Source: DATKKM01 sp036741795 (lineage in GTDB: Bacteria > Chloroflexota > Dehalococcoidia > SM23-28-2 > RBG-16-64-32). From it: a stretch of DNA of 22,147 nucleotides. The notes under the pieces were generated by a model. It was not told the origin of the DNA and searched no databases. It saw only the letters and a program-made list of their open reading frames with translations. Below are positions 1-7,621 of this stretch, one piece after another. The DNA lies in NCBI GenBank assembly GCA_036741795.1, contig DAINRO010000040.1, positions 1 through 22,147 of the forward strand, given 5' to 3'. A program made the position numbers and the translations under genes. How positions within the stretch are numbered: position 1 is the first letter of the stretch; each line of letters begins with the position of its first letter.

Positions 1-333
1 GAGTACGAGTTCGGCCAGCACATCCCCATCGCCCGCGCCGTCGGCCTGACTGACGAGGAGATGTCTTCGCTCCAGGACTACGACGAGGGCGACACGTTCT
101 CGGACCTGGAGAAGGCGTTGATCCAGTACGTCGACTCTGTCTCGGCTTTCGATGCCGCGTCGGGAGATCGTGCGCGCGATCTAAAACGCTGGCTGTCCGA
201 CCGAGAATTGCTCGATCTGTCGTTCGTGATCGGCCACTGGACCATGGTGGCCTGCGTGCTCGTGCCGCTGGAAGTTGAGCTGGACGAACACGTCGCCGCG
301 ACCTTGCCAGACGGCTGGCGCGAGTGGCTATAA
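1..333 (+). CDS. Carboxymuconolactone decarboxylase (CMD/AhpD-like) family protein, C-terminal part
   Basis: The reading frame is open from the first base, so the gene begins outside the window; 110 residues remain, ending in TAA. The visible part reads EFGQHIPIARAVGLTDEE, then a helical region and IGHWTMVACVLVPLEVELDE. This is the usual C-terminal pattern of CMD/AhpD-like proteins, small all-helical proteins that act as peroxidase partners or decarboxylases. The catalytic Cys/His part of the family fold would lie upstream and cannot be checked, so neither activity nor substrate can be assigned. The next gene on the same strand starts 164 nt downstream with its own Shine-Dalgarno. Family assignment is by pattern recognition and is moderately sure. 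Confidence 0.7.
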   Translation, partial: EYEFGQHIPIARAVGLTDEEMSSLQDYDEGDTFSDLEKALIQYVDSVSAFDAASGDRARDLKRWLSDRELLDLSFVIGHWTMVACVLVPLEVELDEHVAATLPDGWREWL

Positions 334-352
334 CGATCACAATCACTCGATA

Positions 353-362
353 CGGTTAACCG
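353..362. promoter_or_regulatory. Perfect 10-bp palindrome CGGTTAACCG
   Basis: A perfect inverted repeat lies 20 nt after the CMD-like stop codon and 135 nt before the recombinase start. It could be an operator half-site or a chance palindrome. Symmetry stops at 10 bp, so the evidence for a bound protein is weak. Confidence 0.2.
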
Positions 363-391
363 CACGGCATAACCTGCGTTCTTCACGGTGA

Positions 392-409
392 GCAGAGAGC
401 GCCCTCTGT
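392..409 (+). terminator. Possible weak intrinsic terminator after the CMD-like gene
   Basis: CAGAG at 393-397 pairs with CTCTG at 404-408 around a six-base loop, and G392-T409 can add a wobble pair. A short T run (417-420) follows after a gap of about eight bases. The stem is short and the T tract is displaced, so this is a weak candidate. The rest of 334-497 shows no gene. Confidence 0.25.
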
Positions 410-479
410 TCTCCACTTTTCGGGGTGGCTTGTCAACAAATCACGTGCGCACATACCAAAGGCTCCGTAGACAGGCAGT

Positions 480-486
480 GGAGGTG
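480..486 (+). promoter_or_regulatory. Shine-Dalgarno of the Xer recombinase gene
   Basis: GGAGGTG lies 11 nt before the ATG at 498. It supports that ATG over the later in-frame ATG at 549, which has no such site. Confidence 0.7.
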
Positions 487-497
487 TAAATAGAATC

Positions 498-1451
498 ATG
501 GCAATCATCACACCCGTCCGGCCCCATAGGCCGGTGGTACAGTCCCCGATGCGTAAGGCCTTGGAAGACTTCTTAACTTTCCTTGCCGTGGAGAAAGGGG
601 CGTCGGCGAATACCGTCGCCGCATACCGCAACGACCTTCAACAGCTGTCCGATTTCATCGCCGCACGTCCGGGGGACGACGGTTGGAACGACGTGGACCG
701 CGCGCTCATCCAGGACTTCATCCTGGACATGAAGAAGCGCGGCTACTCGGAGACCTCCGTTGCTCGTAAGGTGGCCGCGGTGCGGTCCTTCTACGGCTTC
801 CTGACCGCCGAAGGCCTCGTGGACGCGAACCCGACTGAGGGGTTGACCTCGCCGCGCATTGGCAAGACGCTTCCGAAGGCGATCAGCCCGAACGAGGTAG
901 ACGAACTGCTCGAACAGCCGGCGCGCCGTTCAACTCCGGAGGCGAAGCGAGACCGCGCGATGCTGGAGTTGCTATACGCCACGGGCATGCGCGTTACGGA
1001 GCTGGTATCGCTGGATATTCAGAACTTGAATCTCAACCCGCAGGCGCCGCACGTCCGCTGCCTCGGTAAGGGCGCCAAGGAGCGCACAATCCCGATCCAC
1101 GACCAAGCCATGGAAGTGATCGTCGACTATCTCGAAGACGGCCGGCCGATGCTCGTGAAGAACCGCGACGAAATGGCCCTGTTCGTGAACCGGCGCGGCG
1201 AACGCCTGACACGACAGGGGTTCTGGCTGATCTTAAAGGGCTACGCAAAAGCAGCCAACCTGGGCAGCGAAGTGACTCCGCACACTCTCCGCCACTCCTT
1301 CGCAACGCACATGCTTCGCGGCGGGATGCCGTTGCGGAACGTCCAGGAAATGCTCGGCCACGCCAACATCTCCACTACCCAGGTCTATACACACCTCACA
1401 AGCGAGCACGTGCGGGAGGTCTACGAGCGGGCCCATCCGCGCGCCCAATAA
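498..1451 (+). CDS. xerD: Xer-type tyrosine recombinase (XerC/XerD family)
   Basis: This 317-residue protein has the two-domain layout of Xer site-specific recombinases, which resolve chromosome dimers at dif through a covalent 3'-phosphotyrosine intermediate. The N-terminal SAM-like DNA-binding domain is near residues 20-105 (LEDFLTFLAVEKGASANTVAAY). The catalytic domain carries the full active site: R165 in TGMRVTEL, K191 in LGKGAKER, H262 and R265 in HTLRHSFATH, H288 in MLGHANISTTQ, and the nucleophile Y297 in VYTHL. Length is slightly above the usual 295-305 because of about 17 extra N-terminal residues. XerC and XerD cannot be separated from sequence alone. No att sites or mobile cargo flank it, so a housekeeping Xer role is more likely than a phage or integron integrase. 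Confidence 0.9.
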   Translation: MAIITPVRPHRPVVQSPMRKALEDFLTFLAVEKGASANTVAAYRNDLQQLSDFIAARPGDDGWNDVDRALIQDFILDMKKRGYSETSVARKVAAVRSFYGFLTAEGLVDANPTEGLTSPRIGKTLPKAISPNEVDELLEQPARRSTPEAKRDRAMLELLYATGMRVTELVSLDIQNLNLNPQAPHVRCLGKGAKERTIPIHDQAMEVIVDYLEDGRPMLVKNRDEMALFVNRRGERLTRQGFWLILKGYAKAANLGSEVTPHTLRHSFATHMLRGGMPLRNVQEMLGHANISTTQVYTHLTSEHVREVYERAHPRAQ

Positions 1452-1466
1452 CATCGTATTCAAAGC

Positions 1467-3299
1467 GTGTTGATCATCCGGAGGGCGGCCGCAGTGGCCG
1501 CCCTCCTCCTTATCTGCCTCGTGATGGCCTGTGGCGACGACTCTGATTCCTCGACCGACACGCCATCTCCTACTGAAGGGCCTTCCGCTACTGCAAATAC
1601 GCCCGAGCCATCGCCCAAGCCGGACGAGCCGCCCGTCCGCGACCTGCTCGACCTCGCCCGCCGCTTCCGCGGCTACCCCCACGATTCCCCCTCTACCGCC
1701 CGCACCGAGCCATACAACCACCAGGTGGGCGAAACGGAGGAGTTCGTGTTGACGGACCTCGTGGACACCAGCGAGTACACGGTCGCGGCCACGGTCCGCG
1801 CCGTCACCGACCATGCCTACTTCTTCGTCCAGGACGACGCTGGCTTTACCCAGTCGGCCCTCGACGAGATCGCGCAAGACTTCGAGTCCGATGTCTGGCC
1901 GGACATCACCTCCTCCTTCGGCGAACCGCCGACTCCCGGCGTAGATGCCGATCCTCGCATCACGATCCTCCACGCTGACCTTCGTGGCGCCGGAGGCTAC
2001 GTCAGCGCCTCCAATGAGTATCCAGCCGCCGCCGTGCCCAACAGCGCCGAGCGCGAGATCCTCTACGTGGACCAATCGTTGTTGTCCAGTCCGGGCGCAG
2101 AGTACAACTCGCTCGTCGCTCACGAACTTCAGCACCTGGTCCACCTCGCGGGCGACCGGAACGAAGAGTCCTGGGTCAACGAGGGCCTTTCAGAGGTCGC
2201 CTGGGAGATTGCCGGCGGTGGCACCGACGGCGTCCTGGAGTTCCTGGACCGCCCCGATACCCAGCTAACCACGTGGCCCTACGTGGAGGACGTGGGCGTC
2301 CACTACTCCGCCTCGGAGCTATTCTTCGGCTACCTCCTCGACCAGTACGGCGGCCGCGAGAACGCCCAGGAACTCAACGAACAGCAGGGGAACGGAATCG
2401 CGGGAGTGGAGGCGTACCTGGGGAAGTTCGGCAAGACGTTCAACGAGGTCTTCGCCGACTTCGCAGTCGCCAACATCCTCGACACCCCATCCGGCATCTA
2501 CGCTCACCCCAGCGTAGATGCCACGACCACCGACATATCCAGCGCTGTCCCCGGCGACGAAGGCGACGAGACGGTGCACCAGTACGGCACCGACTACTAC
2601 GAGGCGGACGGCGATGGCACCTTCGAGTTCGACGGCGCTGAAGAAGTCACGATAGGGATCCCGGAGCTGGACGGCGCCTTCTGGTGGTCCGGCCGCAGCG
2701 ATGGCATCGACTCGAGGCTCACCCGCAAGGTCGATCTCACCGGCGTATCCTCCGCCACCCTCACCTTCGACCTCTGGCACGACATCGAACCCGGCTGGGA
2801 CTATGGCTACGTCGCAGCCTCCACCGACGAAGGCCGCACATGGAAGGCCCTCCCCGGCGACCTCACGTCGTCAGACGACCCGGTAGGCCAGTCCTACGGC
2901 CCGGCCTACACCGGCGAAAGCGACGGCTGGGTCCGCGAGACAGTGGACCTCACGGACTACGCAGGCGCCACTGTACTTCTCCGCTTCGAATACATCACGG
3001 ACGACGCGACGAACCTCACCGGCATGGCGGTCGACAATATCGCTATCGAAGATATCGGCTTCAGCGATGGCGCGGATGACACATCGGGCTGGGACATGGA
3101 GGGCTTCCGGCGCATCGAGGGACCGATGGAGCAGGAGTTCATCGTCCAGGTTATCGACGGCGAAGAAGTCACCAGCATCGACCTCGACACCTCGAACTCC
3201 GCATCCTTCGCCATCCCGGCAGGCGCCATAATCGCAATCTCGGGCGCAACCCCATCAACGACGGAGCTTGCGCCGTACAACTGGTCACTACGCCCGTAG
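1467..3299 (+). CDS. Secreted lipoprotein zinc metallopeptidase (M30/M6-like) with immune-inhibitor-A-type C-terminal domain
   Basis: The product is 610 residues from a GTG start. A signal sequence with Arg5-Arg6 and a hydrophobic core ends in LVMAC, giving lipidation at Cys22. A Ser/Thr/Pro-rich linker covers about residues 23-56. The peptidase domain has HELQH (residues 219-223) and, about 16 residues on, WVNEGLSE with Glu239 as the likely third zinc ligand. This is a gluzincin layout most like hyicolysin (M30). A beta-sandwich region around residues 395-530 (WWSGRSDGID, then FDLWHDIEPGWDYGYVA and VDNIAIEDI) matches the MAM-like domain of immune inhibitor A proteins. It probably degrades extracellular protein at the cell surface. 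GTG 1494 has a better Shine-Dalgarno (1480-1485), but starting there would remove the basic n-region, so 1467 or TTG 1470 is preferred. Confidence 0.8.
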   Translation: MLIIRRAAAVAALLLICLVMACGDDSDSSTDTPSPTEGPSATANTPEPSPKPDEPPVRDLLDLARRFRGYPHDSPSTARTEPYNHQVGETEEFVLTDLVDTSEYTVAATVRAVTDHAYFFVQDDAGFTQSALDEIAQDFESDVWPDITSSFGEPPTPGVDADPRITILHADLRGAGGYVSASNEYPAAAVPNSAEREILYVDQSLLSSPGAEYNSLVAHELQHLVHLAGDRNEESWVNEGLSEVAWEIAGGGTDGVLEFLDRPDTQLTTWPYVEDVGVHYSASELFFGYLLDQYGGRENAQELNEQQGNGIAGVEAYLGKFGKTFNEVFADFAVANILDTPSGIYAHPSVDATTTDISSAVPGDEGDETVHQYGTDYYEADGDGTFEFDGAEEVTIGIPELDGAFWWSGRSDGIDSRLTRKVDLTGVSSATLTFDLWHDIEPGWDYGYVAASTDEGRTWKALPGDLTSSDDPVGQSYGPAYTGESDGWVRETVDLTDYAGATVLLRFEYITDDATNLTGMAVDNIAIEDIGFSDGADDTSGWDMEGFRRIEGPMEQEFIVQVIDGEEVTSIDLDTSNSASFAIPAGAIIAISGATPSTTELAPYNWSLRP

Positions 3300-3305
3300 C
3301 AGCAC

Positions 3306-3326
3306 CCACTGTCCACTGTTCACTGA
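3306..3326 (+). repeat. Degenerate heptamer tandem repeat, three units
   Basis: The unit CCACTGT occurs twice exactly (3306-3312, 3313-3319), followed by TCACTGA (3320-3326). It lies just after the peptidase stop and overlaps the putative -35 of the next gene. It is one of three intergenic arrays here with a period of exactly seven bases. Confidence 0.6.
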
Positions 3327-3347
3327 CAACCGTTCACCCTCTATCAT
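3319..3347 (+). promoter_or_regulatory. Promoter for a leaderless transcript of the 3356 gene and enolase
   Basis: A -35-like TTCACT (3319-3324), a 17-bp spacer and a -10 TATCAT (3342-3347) end 8 nt before the GTG at 3356. A sigma-70-type start about 7 nt after the -10 would fall at or next to the start codon. No Shine-Dalgarno is present. Activity is inferred, not shown. Confidence 0.55.
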
Positions 3348-3355
3348 TACGCTTC

Positions 3356-3856
3356 GTGACCATGATCTCCGTCATCGGCGGCGAGCGCGCCGACGATAGT
3401 GCCCTGGCGCTGGCCGAGGAAGTCGGCCGCCACCTCGCTCGCAGCGGCGCCACCCTGGTCTGCGGTGGCCGCGGCGGCGTGATGGAGGCGGCATGCCGCG
3501 GCGCGCGGGACGAAGGAGGCCACACCATCGGAATCCTGCCCGGCCGCGGACCGGCCGATGGGCCTCCGAACCAATACGTGGAATTCCCGCTCTACACCGG
3601 CATTGGCTACGCCCGCAACGTATCAGTCGTCCTCAGCGGCGAGGCGGTCATCGCCATCGGCGGATCCTACGGTACCCTGAGCGAGCTGGCCTACGCCCTG
3701 ATCCACGACCGCCCGATCGTCGGCCTCGACACATGGGGCTTCGACTACCACGGATACCATGGCGAGGAGAGCATCGTGCGCCTGTCCGACCCGAAGGAGG
3801 CCGTCGACCAGGCCCTGGCTCTCGCCGAACGCCAGAAGGCGACCGGGACCGACTAG
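3356..3856 (+). CDS. TIGR00725 / LOG-like Rossmann-fold nucleotide-binding protein
   Basis: The 166-residue protein has the two glycine signatures of this group: CGGRGGVMEAA (residues 36-46) and GGSYGTLSE (residues 102-110). Related proteins include LOG cytokinin-activating phosphoribohydrolases (PGGxGTxxE) and bacterial molybdenum-cofactor carrier-like proteins. The LOG catalytic pattern is only partly kept (GGSYGTLSE), so an enzymatic role is not assigned. It begins with GTG 3356 if the transcript is leaderless; ATG 3362 is the alternative. Only 2 nt separate its stop from the enolase ATG, indicating co-transcription and probably translational coupling. It lacks a signal peptide and should be cytoplasmic. 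Confidence 0.75.
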   Translation: MTMISVIGGERADDSALALAEEVGRHLARSGATLVCGGRGGVMEAACRGARDEGGHTIGILPGRGPADGPPNQYVEFPLYTGIGYARNVSVVLSGEAVIAIGGSYGTLSELAYALIHDRPIVGLDTWGFDYHGYHGEESIVRLSDPKEAVDQALALAERQKATGTD

Positions 3857-3858
3857 CC

Positions 3859-5145
3859 ATGGCAAGAATCGCGAGCATCAGCGCCCAGGAAGTGCTCGAT
3901 TCGCGCGGCAACCCCACGTTGTCTGTTGGCATAGCGCTCGACAGTGGCGCGACCGGGACAGCCGCCGTTCCCTCCGGTGCCTCTACCGGCGTCCACGAGG
4001 CCGTCGAGCTGCGCGACGGCGATCCAAAACGCTACGGCGGCAAGGGAGTGCTTAAAGCAGTCGCCAACGTGCTTGACGTCATTCAACCCGCGGTCAATGG
4101 GATGGACGCCGAAGACCAGCGCGCGATCGACGAACACATGCTCGAGCTGGACGGCACGGATAACAAGTCGAATCTAGGCGCTAACGCCATCCTCGGCGTA
4201 TCGCTCGCTCTCGCGCACGCTGCGGCCAACGACGCCGGTCTCCCCCTCTACCGCCACCTCGGTGGCGACGACGCCACTCTGCTGCCACTCCCATTGCTCA
4301 ACATCCTCAACGGCGGACGCCACGCCGAAGGCTCCACCGACTTCCAGGAATTCATGATCGCGCCCGTCGGCGCCCCAACGTTTGCCGACGGACTCAGGTG
4401 GTCAGTCGAGGTCTACCATGCGCTGGCGAAGATCCTTCACGAACGCGGCCTCCCCACGACCGTCGGAGACGAGGGCGGCTTCGCTCCGCCTCTCGCCACG
4501 AACGAGGCCGCAATCGAGCTGATCCTGGAGGCGATATCGGCGGCAGGCCATAGCCCCGGCGATGACATAGCGATCGCACTCGATCCCGCGACGTCCGAGT
4601 TGGAGCAGAACGGCGCCTACGAACTCGCCCGTGAGGGCCGCACCCTATCGCGCGACGAACTGGTGGACCTCTGGGCAGACTGGGCCCGCCGCTTCCCAAT
4701 CGTCTCCATAGAGGACGGCATGGCGGAGGAGGACTGGGACGGCTGGAGGTCCCTCAATGCGCGAATTGGCGACCGCATGCAGCTCGTCGGCGACGACCTG
4801 TTCGTCACCAACGCTGCCAGGATCCGTGAAGGCATCCGCCAGGAAGCGGCCAACAGCGTGCTCATCAAAGTGAACCAGATTGGGACACTCACGGAGACGC
4901 TCGACGCCATGAGCGAGGCGCGCAGGGCGGGATGGAGTTGCGTCATGTCCCACCGCAGCGGCGAGACCGAGGACACCACCATTGCCGACCTCGCAGTCGC
5001 CACGAGCGCCGGCCTGATCAAGACAGGCGCGCCAACGCGCGGCGAGCGTACTGCAAAATACAATCGGCTGCTGCAAATCGAAGCGGAACTGGGCGAACGG
5101 GCACGCTATGCGGGACGGACCGCCCTCGTGCAAAGCGAGAAGTAG
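3859..5145 (+). CDS. eno: Enolase (phosphopyruvate hydratase)
   Basis: This 428-residue enzyme interconverts 2-phosphoglycerate and phosphoenolpyruvate in glycolysis and gluconeogenesis. All key residues are visible: the mobile loop SGAST (39-43), E164 in FQEF, E205 in VGDEGGFAP, Mg ligands D242 (ALDPATSE), E285 (SIEDGMAEEDW) and D312 (GDDLF), catalytic K337 in LIKVNQIGT, HRS 365-367 in MSHRSGETED, and K388 in LIKTGAPTRGER. The ATG at 3859 gives the canonical N-terminus MARIASISAQEVLDSRGNPT. The frame is open further upstream, but that part overlaps the preceding gene and is not coding. Length is typical of bacterial enolases, and nothing suggests loss of function. Confidence 0.98.
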   Translation: MARIASISAQEVLDSRGNPTLSVGIALDSGATGTAAVPSGASTGVHEAVELRDGDPKRYGGKGVLKAVANVLDVIQPAVNGMDAEDQRAIDEHMLELDGTDNKSNLGANAILGVSLALAHAAANDAGLPLYRHLGGDDATLLPLPLLNILNGGRHAEGSTDFQEFMIAPVGAPTFADGLRWSVEVYHALAKILHERGLPTTVGDEGGFAPPLATNEAAIELILEAISAAGHSPGDDIAIALDPATSELEQNGAYELAREGRTLSRDELVDLWADWARRFPIVSIEDGMAEEDWDGWRSLNARIGDRMQLVGDDLFVTNAARIREGIRQEAANSVLIKVNQIGTLTETLDAMSEARRAGWSCVMSHRSGETEDTTIADLAVATSAGLIKTGAPTRGERTAKYNRLLQIEAELGERARYAGRTALVQSEK

Positions 5146-5152
5146 GAGGAGG
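5146..5152 (+). promoter_or_regulatory. Strong Shine-Dalgarno of the 3-hydroxyacyl-CoA dehydrogenase gene
   Basis: GAGGAGG follows the enolase stop directly and is well spaced from the ATG at 5158. The contrast with the SD-less genes elsewhere in the window fits an internal operon gene. Confidence 0.65.
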
Positions 5153-5157
5153 AACAC

Positions 5158-5904
5158 ATGGCCATCGAATCAGTCGGAATCATCGGAGGCGGAGTCATGG
5201 GCTCCGGAATCGCCCAGTCGCTTGCCGTCGGCGGCGTGAAAGTGACGATCCGCGACGTCAACGACGAGATGCTGGACAAGTCCCGTTCGACGATCATCGA
5301 CGGGCGCTACGGCCTGAAACGCGGTGTCGAGCGCGGCAAGACGTCACAGGAAGAGGCCGACGCGGCGCTAGCGCTGCTGTCGTGGACAACCAATGCCGCC
5401 GACCTGGCAAATGTCGATTTGATCATCGAGGCCGTGCCGGAGGACCTCGAACTCAAGAAGAAAGTCTTCGCCGAACTCGACTCCACCGTGAAGCCCGGCG
5501 CCATTTTCGCGTCCAATACGTCCGGCCTCGCGATTTCCGACATCAGCCAGGCCATGGCGGAAGCTCGCCGTCCGAAGTTCATCGGCATGCACTTCTTCTC
5601 GCCGGCTTCCATCATGAAGCTGGTCGAGATCATCCACGCGCCCGACACTGCCGAAGAGACGATCCAGGCGATCGAGTCCGTCTGCGAGCGAATGGGCAAG
5701 GGATCGGTACGCGTCAAGGACGCTCCCGGTAAGTACGGATTCGTCGCCAACCGCATCTACTTCGCGGCAGTCCGGGAAGCCCAGAAGGTGCTCGAAGAAG
5801 GCATCGCCAGCCCCGAGGACATCAACAAGGCGATGGTCTACGGCTTCAACTGGCCGGTCGGCCCGCTGGCGATGATCGAGGGAGCCACCAAGGGCTGGCA
5901 GTAG
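5158..5904 (+). CDS. 3-hydroxyacyl-CoA dehydrogenase family protein, short C-terminus
   Basis: The enzyme family oxidises (S)-3-hydroxyacyl-CoA to 3-oxoacyl-CoA with NAD+ in beta-oxidation. The NAD-binding Rossmann motif is GIIGGGVMGSG (residues 7-17). The active-site set is present: S122 in SNTSGL, H145 in GMHFFSPA, E157 in KLVEII, and N198 in FVANRI. The protein has 248 residues and stops at GPLAMIEGATKGWQ. Typical single-module members are about 280-295 residues with a longer helical C-terminal dimerisation domain, so this copy lacks roughly the last 40. No continuation is seen in other frames. It could be a natural short subfamily rather than a broken gene, since the ending is clean and the core intact. 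It sits 12 nt after enolase behind a strong Shine-Dalgarno. Confidence 0.88.
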   Translation: MAIESVGIIGGGVMGSGIAQSLAVGGVKVTIRDVNDEMLDKSRSTIIDGRYGLKRGVERGKTSQEEADAALALLSWTTNAADLANVDLIIEAVPEDLELKKKVFAELDSTVKPGAIFASNTSGLAISDISQAMAEARRPKFIGMHFFSPASIMKLVEIIHAPDTAEETIQAIESVCERMGKGSVRVKDAPGKYGFVANRIYFAAVREAQKVLEEGIASPEDINKAMVYGFNWPVGPLAMIEGATKGWQ

Positions 5905-5915
5905 GCCAGGGCCGC

Positions 5916-6740
5916 ATGCCGGACGCACCGCAACCGAAGATCGCGCTGCTCCCTCTTCCTGAGCACTACACTTTGCCAGGTCGCCCCGGTGGTGCCACCG
6001 CGGCTGTGATCGACTGCCACCGCCAGACCGGCTTCGTCCTCGGCACCGAACTGGCCGAATTCGCATCCATCATGGACCATCACCTTGAGGCGGTCCGGGC
6101 GATCTCCAAACCTCTGGTCCACGAGGCAGCAGCAACTCTCACGTACGGCGCACGCACTTACGGCCTTCTTGCGGACGCATGCGCATTGCTCACGCAGGGA
6201 TCCTACGGGTCATGCCTTCCCCTGATGAGGTCCGCCATCAATTCCATTGCCACGATGCGGTCTTTGACGGCCGGTGATGACGAGGACTACGCCCAATGGC
6301 TGGCCGTGGCCGTTCGCCGAGAAGAGACGGCGACAGCATTCGATCTCGGCCGCTACCACGCATCTTCCGTCATCGCAGAGGACGCCCGTCTTGAGACCCT
6401 CTACCGAATCCTGTCGGACCTGTCGATGCCGTACATCGGCTCGACGTTGCTCCTGGCGGCGCCGGAAGCCGACGCCGTCAAGATCTCGATCTCGTTTCCC
6501 GACGGATCGTTCCACCTCGGCTGGGCCGAGCTGATCACAGGCTGGCTGCTGGAAATCGCCGCTGCTTCGCTCGCGGCGATCGATTTCACGGGCGAAAAGT
6601 CGAAGGCTGCCGCTGCCAGCGTCGAGGTAGTCCACGCGACTCGCCCGCGCTGCCATGTCCGGGAGGAGAACGGCCGCTGGGTCATCGACAACTACCGCCG
6701 GAATAGCCGGGGCCAGCCCCGCCGCGTGATCATCGGCTGA
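5916..6740 (+). CDS. Protein of unknown function, helical, next to the acyl-CoA dehydrogenase-type gene
   Basis: The 274-residue protein starts at ATG 5916, 11 nt after the preceding stop, and is probably the last gene of the 3356-6740 operon. It has no signal peptide and no clear membrane segment. The middle (YGARTYGLLADACALLTQGSYGSCLPLMRSAINSIATMRSL, given here as a region at about residues 77-117) has the helical pattern of DUF5677-like proteins, in which a helix hairpin carries an R-S pair. The resemblance is loose. The C-terminus is basic (YRRNSRGQPRRVIIG). I do not recognise an enzyme motif and assign no function. Codon usage resembles the neighbours, so it is a genuine gene rather than a remnant. 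Confidence 0.75.
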   Translation: MPDAPQPKIALLPLPEHYTLPGRPGGATAAVIDCHRQTGFVLGTELAEFASIMDHHLEAVRAISKPLVHEAAATLTYGARTYGLLADACALLTQGSYGSCLPLMRSAINSIATMRSLTAGDDEDYAQWLAVAVRREETATAFDLGRYHASSVIAEDARLETLYRILSDLSMPYIGSTLLLAAPEADAVKISISFPDGSFHLGWAELITGWLLEIAAASLAAIDFTGEKSKAAAASVEVVHATRPRCHVREENGRWVIDNYRRNSRGQPRRVIIG

Positions 6741-6750
6741 ACCGCTGTAT

Positions 6751-6780
6751 TCGACACGGTTTCCAGCCTCGGCTTACGAT
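6751..6780 (+). promoter_or_regulatory. Promoter for a leaderless GT2 transcript
   Basis: TCGACA (6751-6756; five of six consensus -35 bases), an 18-bp spacer and TACGAT (6775-6780) are followed by exactly 8 nt and ATG 6789. No Shine-Dalgarno is present. This geometry favours ATG 6789 over TTG 6780, which would lie inside the -10. Confidence 0.55.
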
Positions 6781-6788
6781 TGAGCCAG

Positions 6789-7511
6789 ATGCCTACAGTC
6801 GACGTCGTCGTCCCCGTCTACAACGAGCAAGCAGCGCTTCCGAAGTCCATCCCCACTCTCCGGGACTTCCTCCTGTCCGACGCCTTTCCTTACGAGTGGC
6901 GGATCGTAATCGCCGACAACGCCTCGATCGACGACACGCCGGCCGTCGGTCCTGCCCTGATGGAGGAGTATCCGGGAGAGGTCCAATACGTCCGCATAGA
7001 ACGCAAAGGCCGAGGATTCGCCCTCAAACAGACATGGAGCGAGAGTGATGCGGACGTTAGAAGCTACATGGATGTCGACCTCTCCACCGACCTTGCTTCC
7101 TTCCCTCGTCTGATCAAGGCAATCGCCGAAGATGGCTACGACGTGTCGACAGGCTCACGCCTCGCTCGGGGGTCCAGGACGACCCGTTCCCCGCAGCGCA
7201 CGGCGCTTAGCGTCGGCTACAACACCATCATCAAGGCCACATTCTGGACCCGGTTCAGCGACGCTCAGTGCGGCTTCAAGGCGATCAGCCGCGAGATCGC
7301 AGAAACCGTCCTGCCTTTGATCGAGGACAACAACTGGTTCTTCGATACCGAGTTGCTAATCCTGAGTGAGAAAATGGGCTACCGGGTGAAGGACATTCCC
7401 GTCAGATGGGTCGAAGACGAGGACACTCGCGTCAAGATCGGCTCCACCGTGGCCGAGGACTTGCGAGGGTTGTGGCGGATGCGCACCGGCCAACCCTGGC
7501 GGGGCGCCTGA
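6789..7511 (+). CDS. GT2 glycosyltransferase, polyprenyl-phosphate sugar synthase (DPM1/ALG5-like)
   Basis: The 240-residue GT-A-fold enzyme should transfer a sugar from a nucleotide sugar to a polyprenyl phosphate on the cytoplasmic face, making the lipid-linked donor used by GT-C enzymes. Motifs in order are VVVPVYNEQ (6-14), ADNASIDDT (42-50), the metal-binding DVDLSTD (95-101), GSRLARGS, and FSDAQCGFKA. The DVDLSTD and DAQCGFK pattern is typical of dolichyl-phosphate glucosyl- and mannosyltransferase relatives. Whether the sugar is mannose or glucose cannot be read from sequence. No C-terminal membrane helices are fused; the next gene supplies a GtrA protein instead. Together with the PMT gene on the opposite strand, it suggests a polyprenol-phosphate-mannose donor pathway. 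Confidence 0.87.
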   Translation: MPTVDVVVPVYNEQAALPKSIPTLRDFLLSDAFPYEWRIVIADNASIDDTPAVGPALMEEYPGEVQYVRIERKGRGFALKQTWSESDADVRSYMDVDLSTDLASFPRLIKAIAEDGYDVSTGSRLARGSRTTRSPQRTALSVGYNTIIKATFWTRFSDAQCGFKAISREIAETVLPLIEDNNWFFDTELLILSEKMGYRVKDIPVRWVEDEDTRVKIGSTVAEDLRGLWRMRTGQPWRGA

Positions 7512-7603
7512 CCGGCGCTCTGCAACGACGCGACGGCCGTTTTCGTCCTCTTCTTGCAAGCCCGAATTATGTCGTCCTTGCGTCTAAGTGCTTGCCTGCG
7601 ACG

Positions 7604-7609
7604 TATAAT
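7604..7609 (+). promoter_or_regulatory. Consensus -10 box TATAAT before the GtrA gene
   Basis: A perfect TATAAT lies 12 nt before ATG 7622. Initiation near A7616 would leave a leader of about 6 nt with no Shine-Dalgarno. No convincing -35 lies 16-18 bp upstream. The gene may therefore be transcribed apart from the GT2 gene. Confidence 0.5.
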
Positions 7610-7621
7610 TGCCGGACCTCA

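Noticed and set aside
498..3299. Integrative element carried by the tyrosine recombinase
   Set aside because: No att-like direct repeats, tRNA, relaxase, excisionase or cargo flank it; length and motifs fit a housekeeping Xer protein.
3493..3858. In-frame open extension upstream of the enolase start
   Set aside because: It overlaps the TIGR00725-like gene in another frame, is Arg/Pro-rich like a G+C shadow, and the canonical enolase N-terminus begins at ATG 3859.
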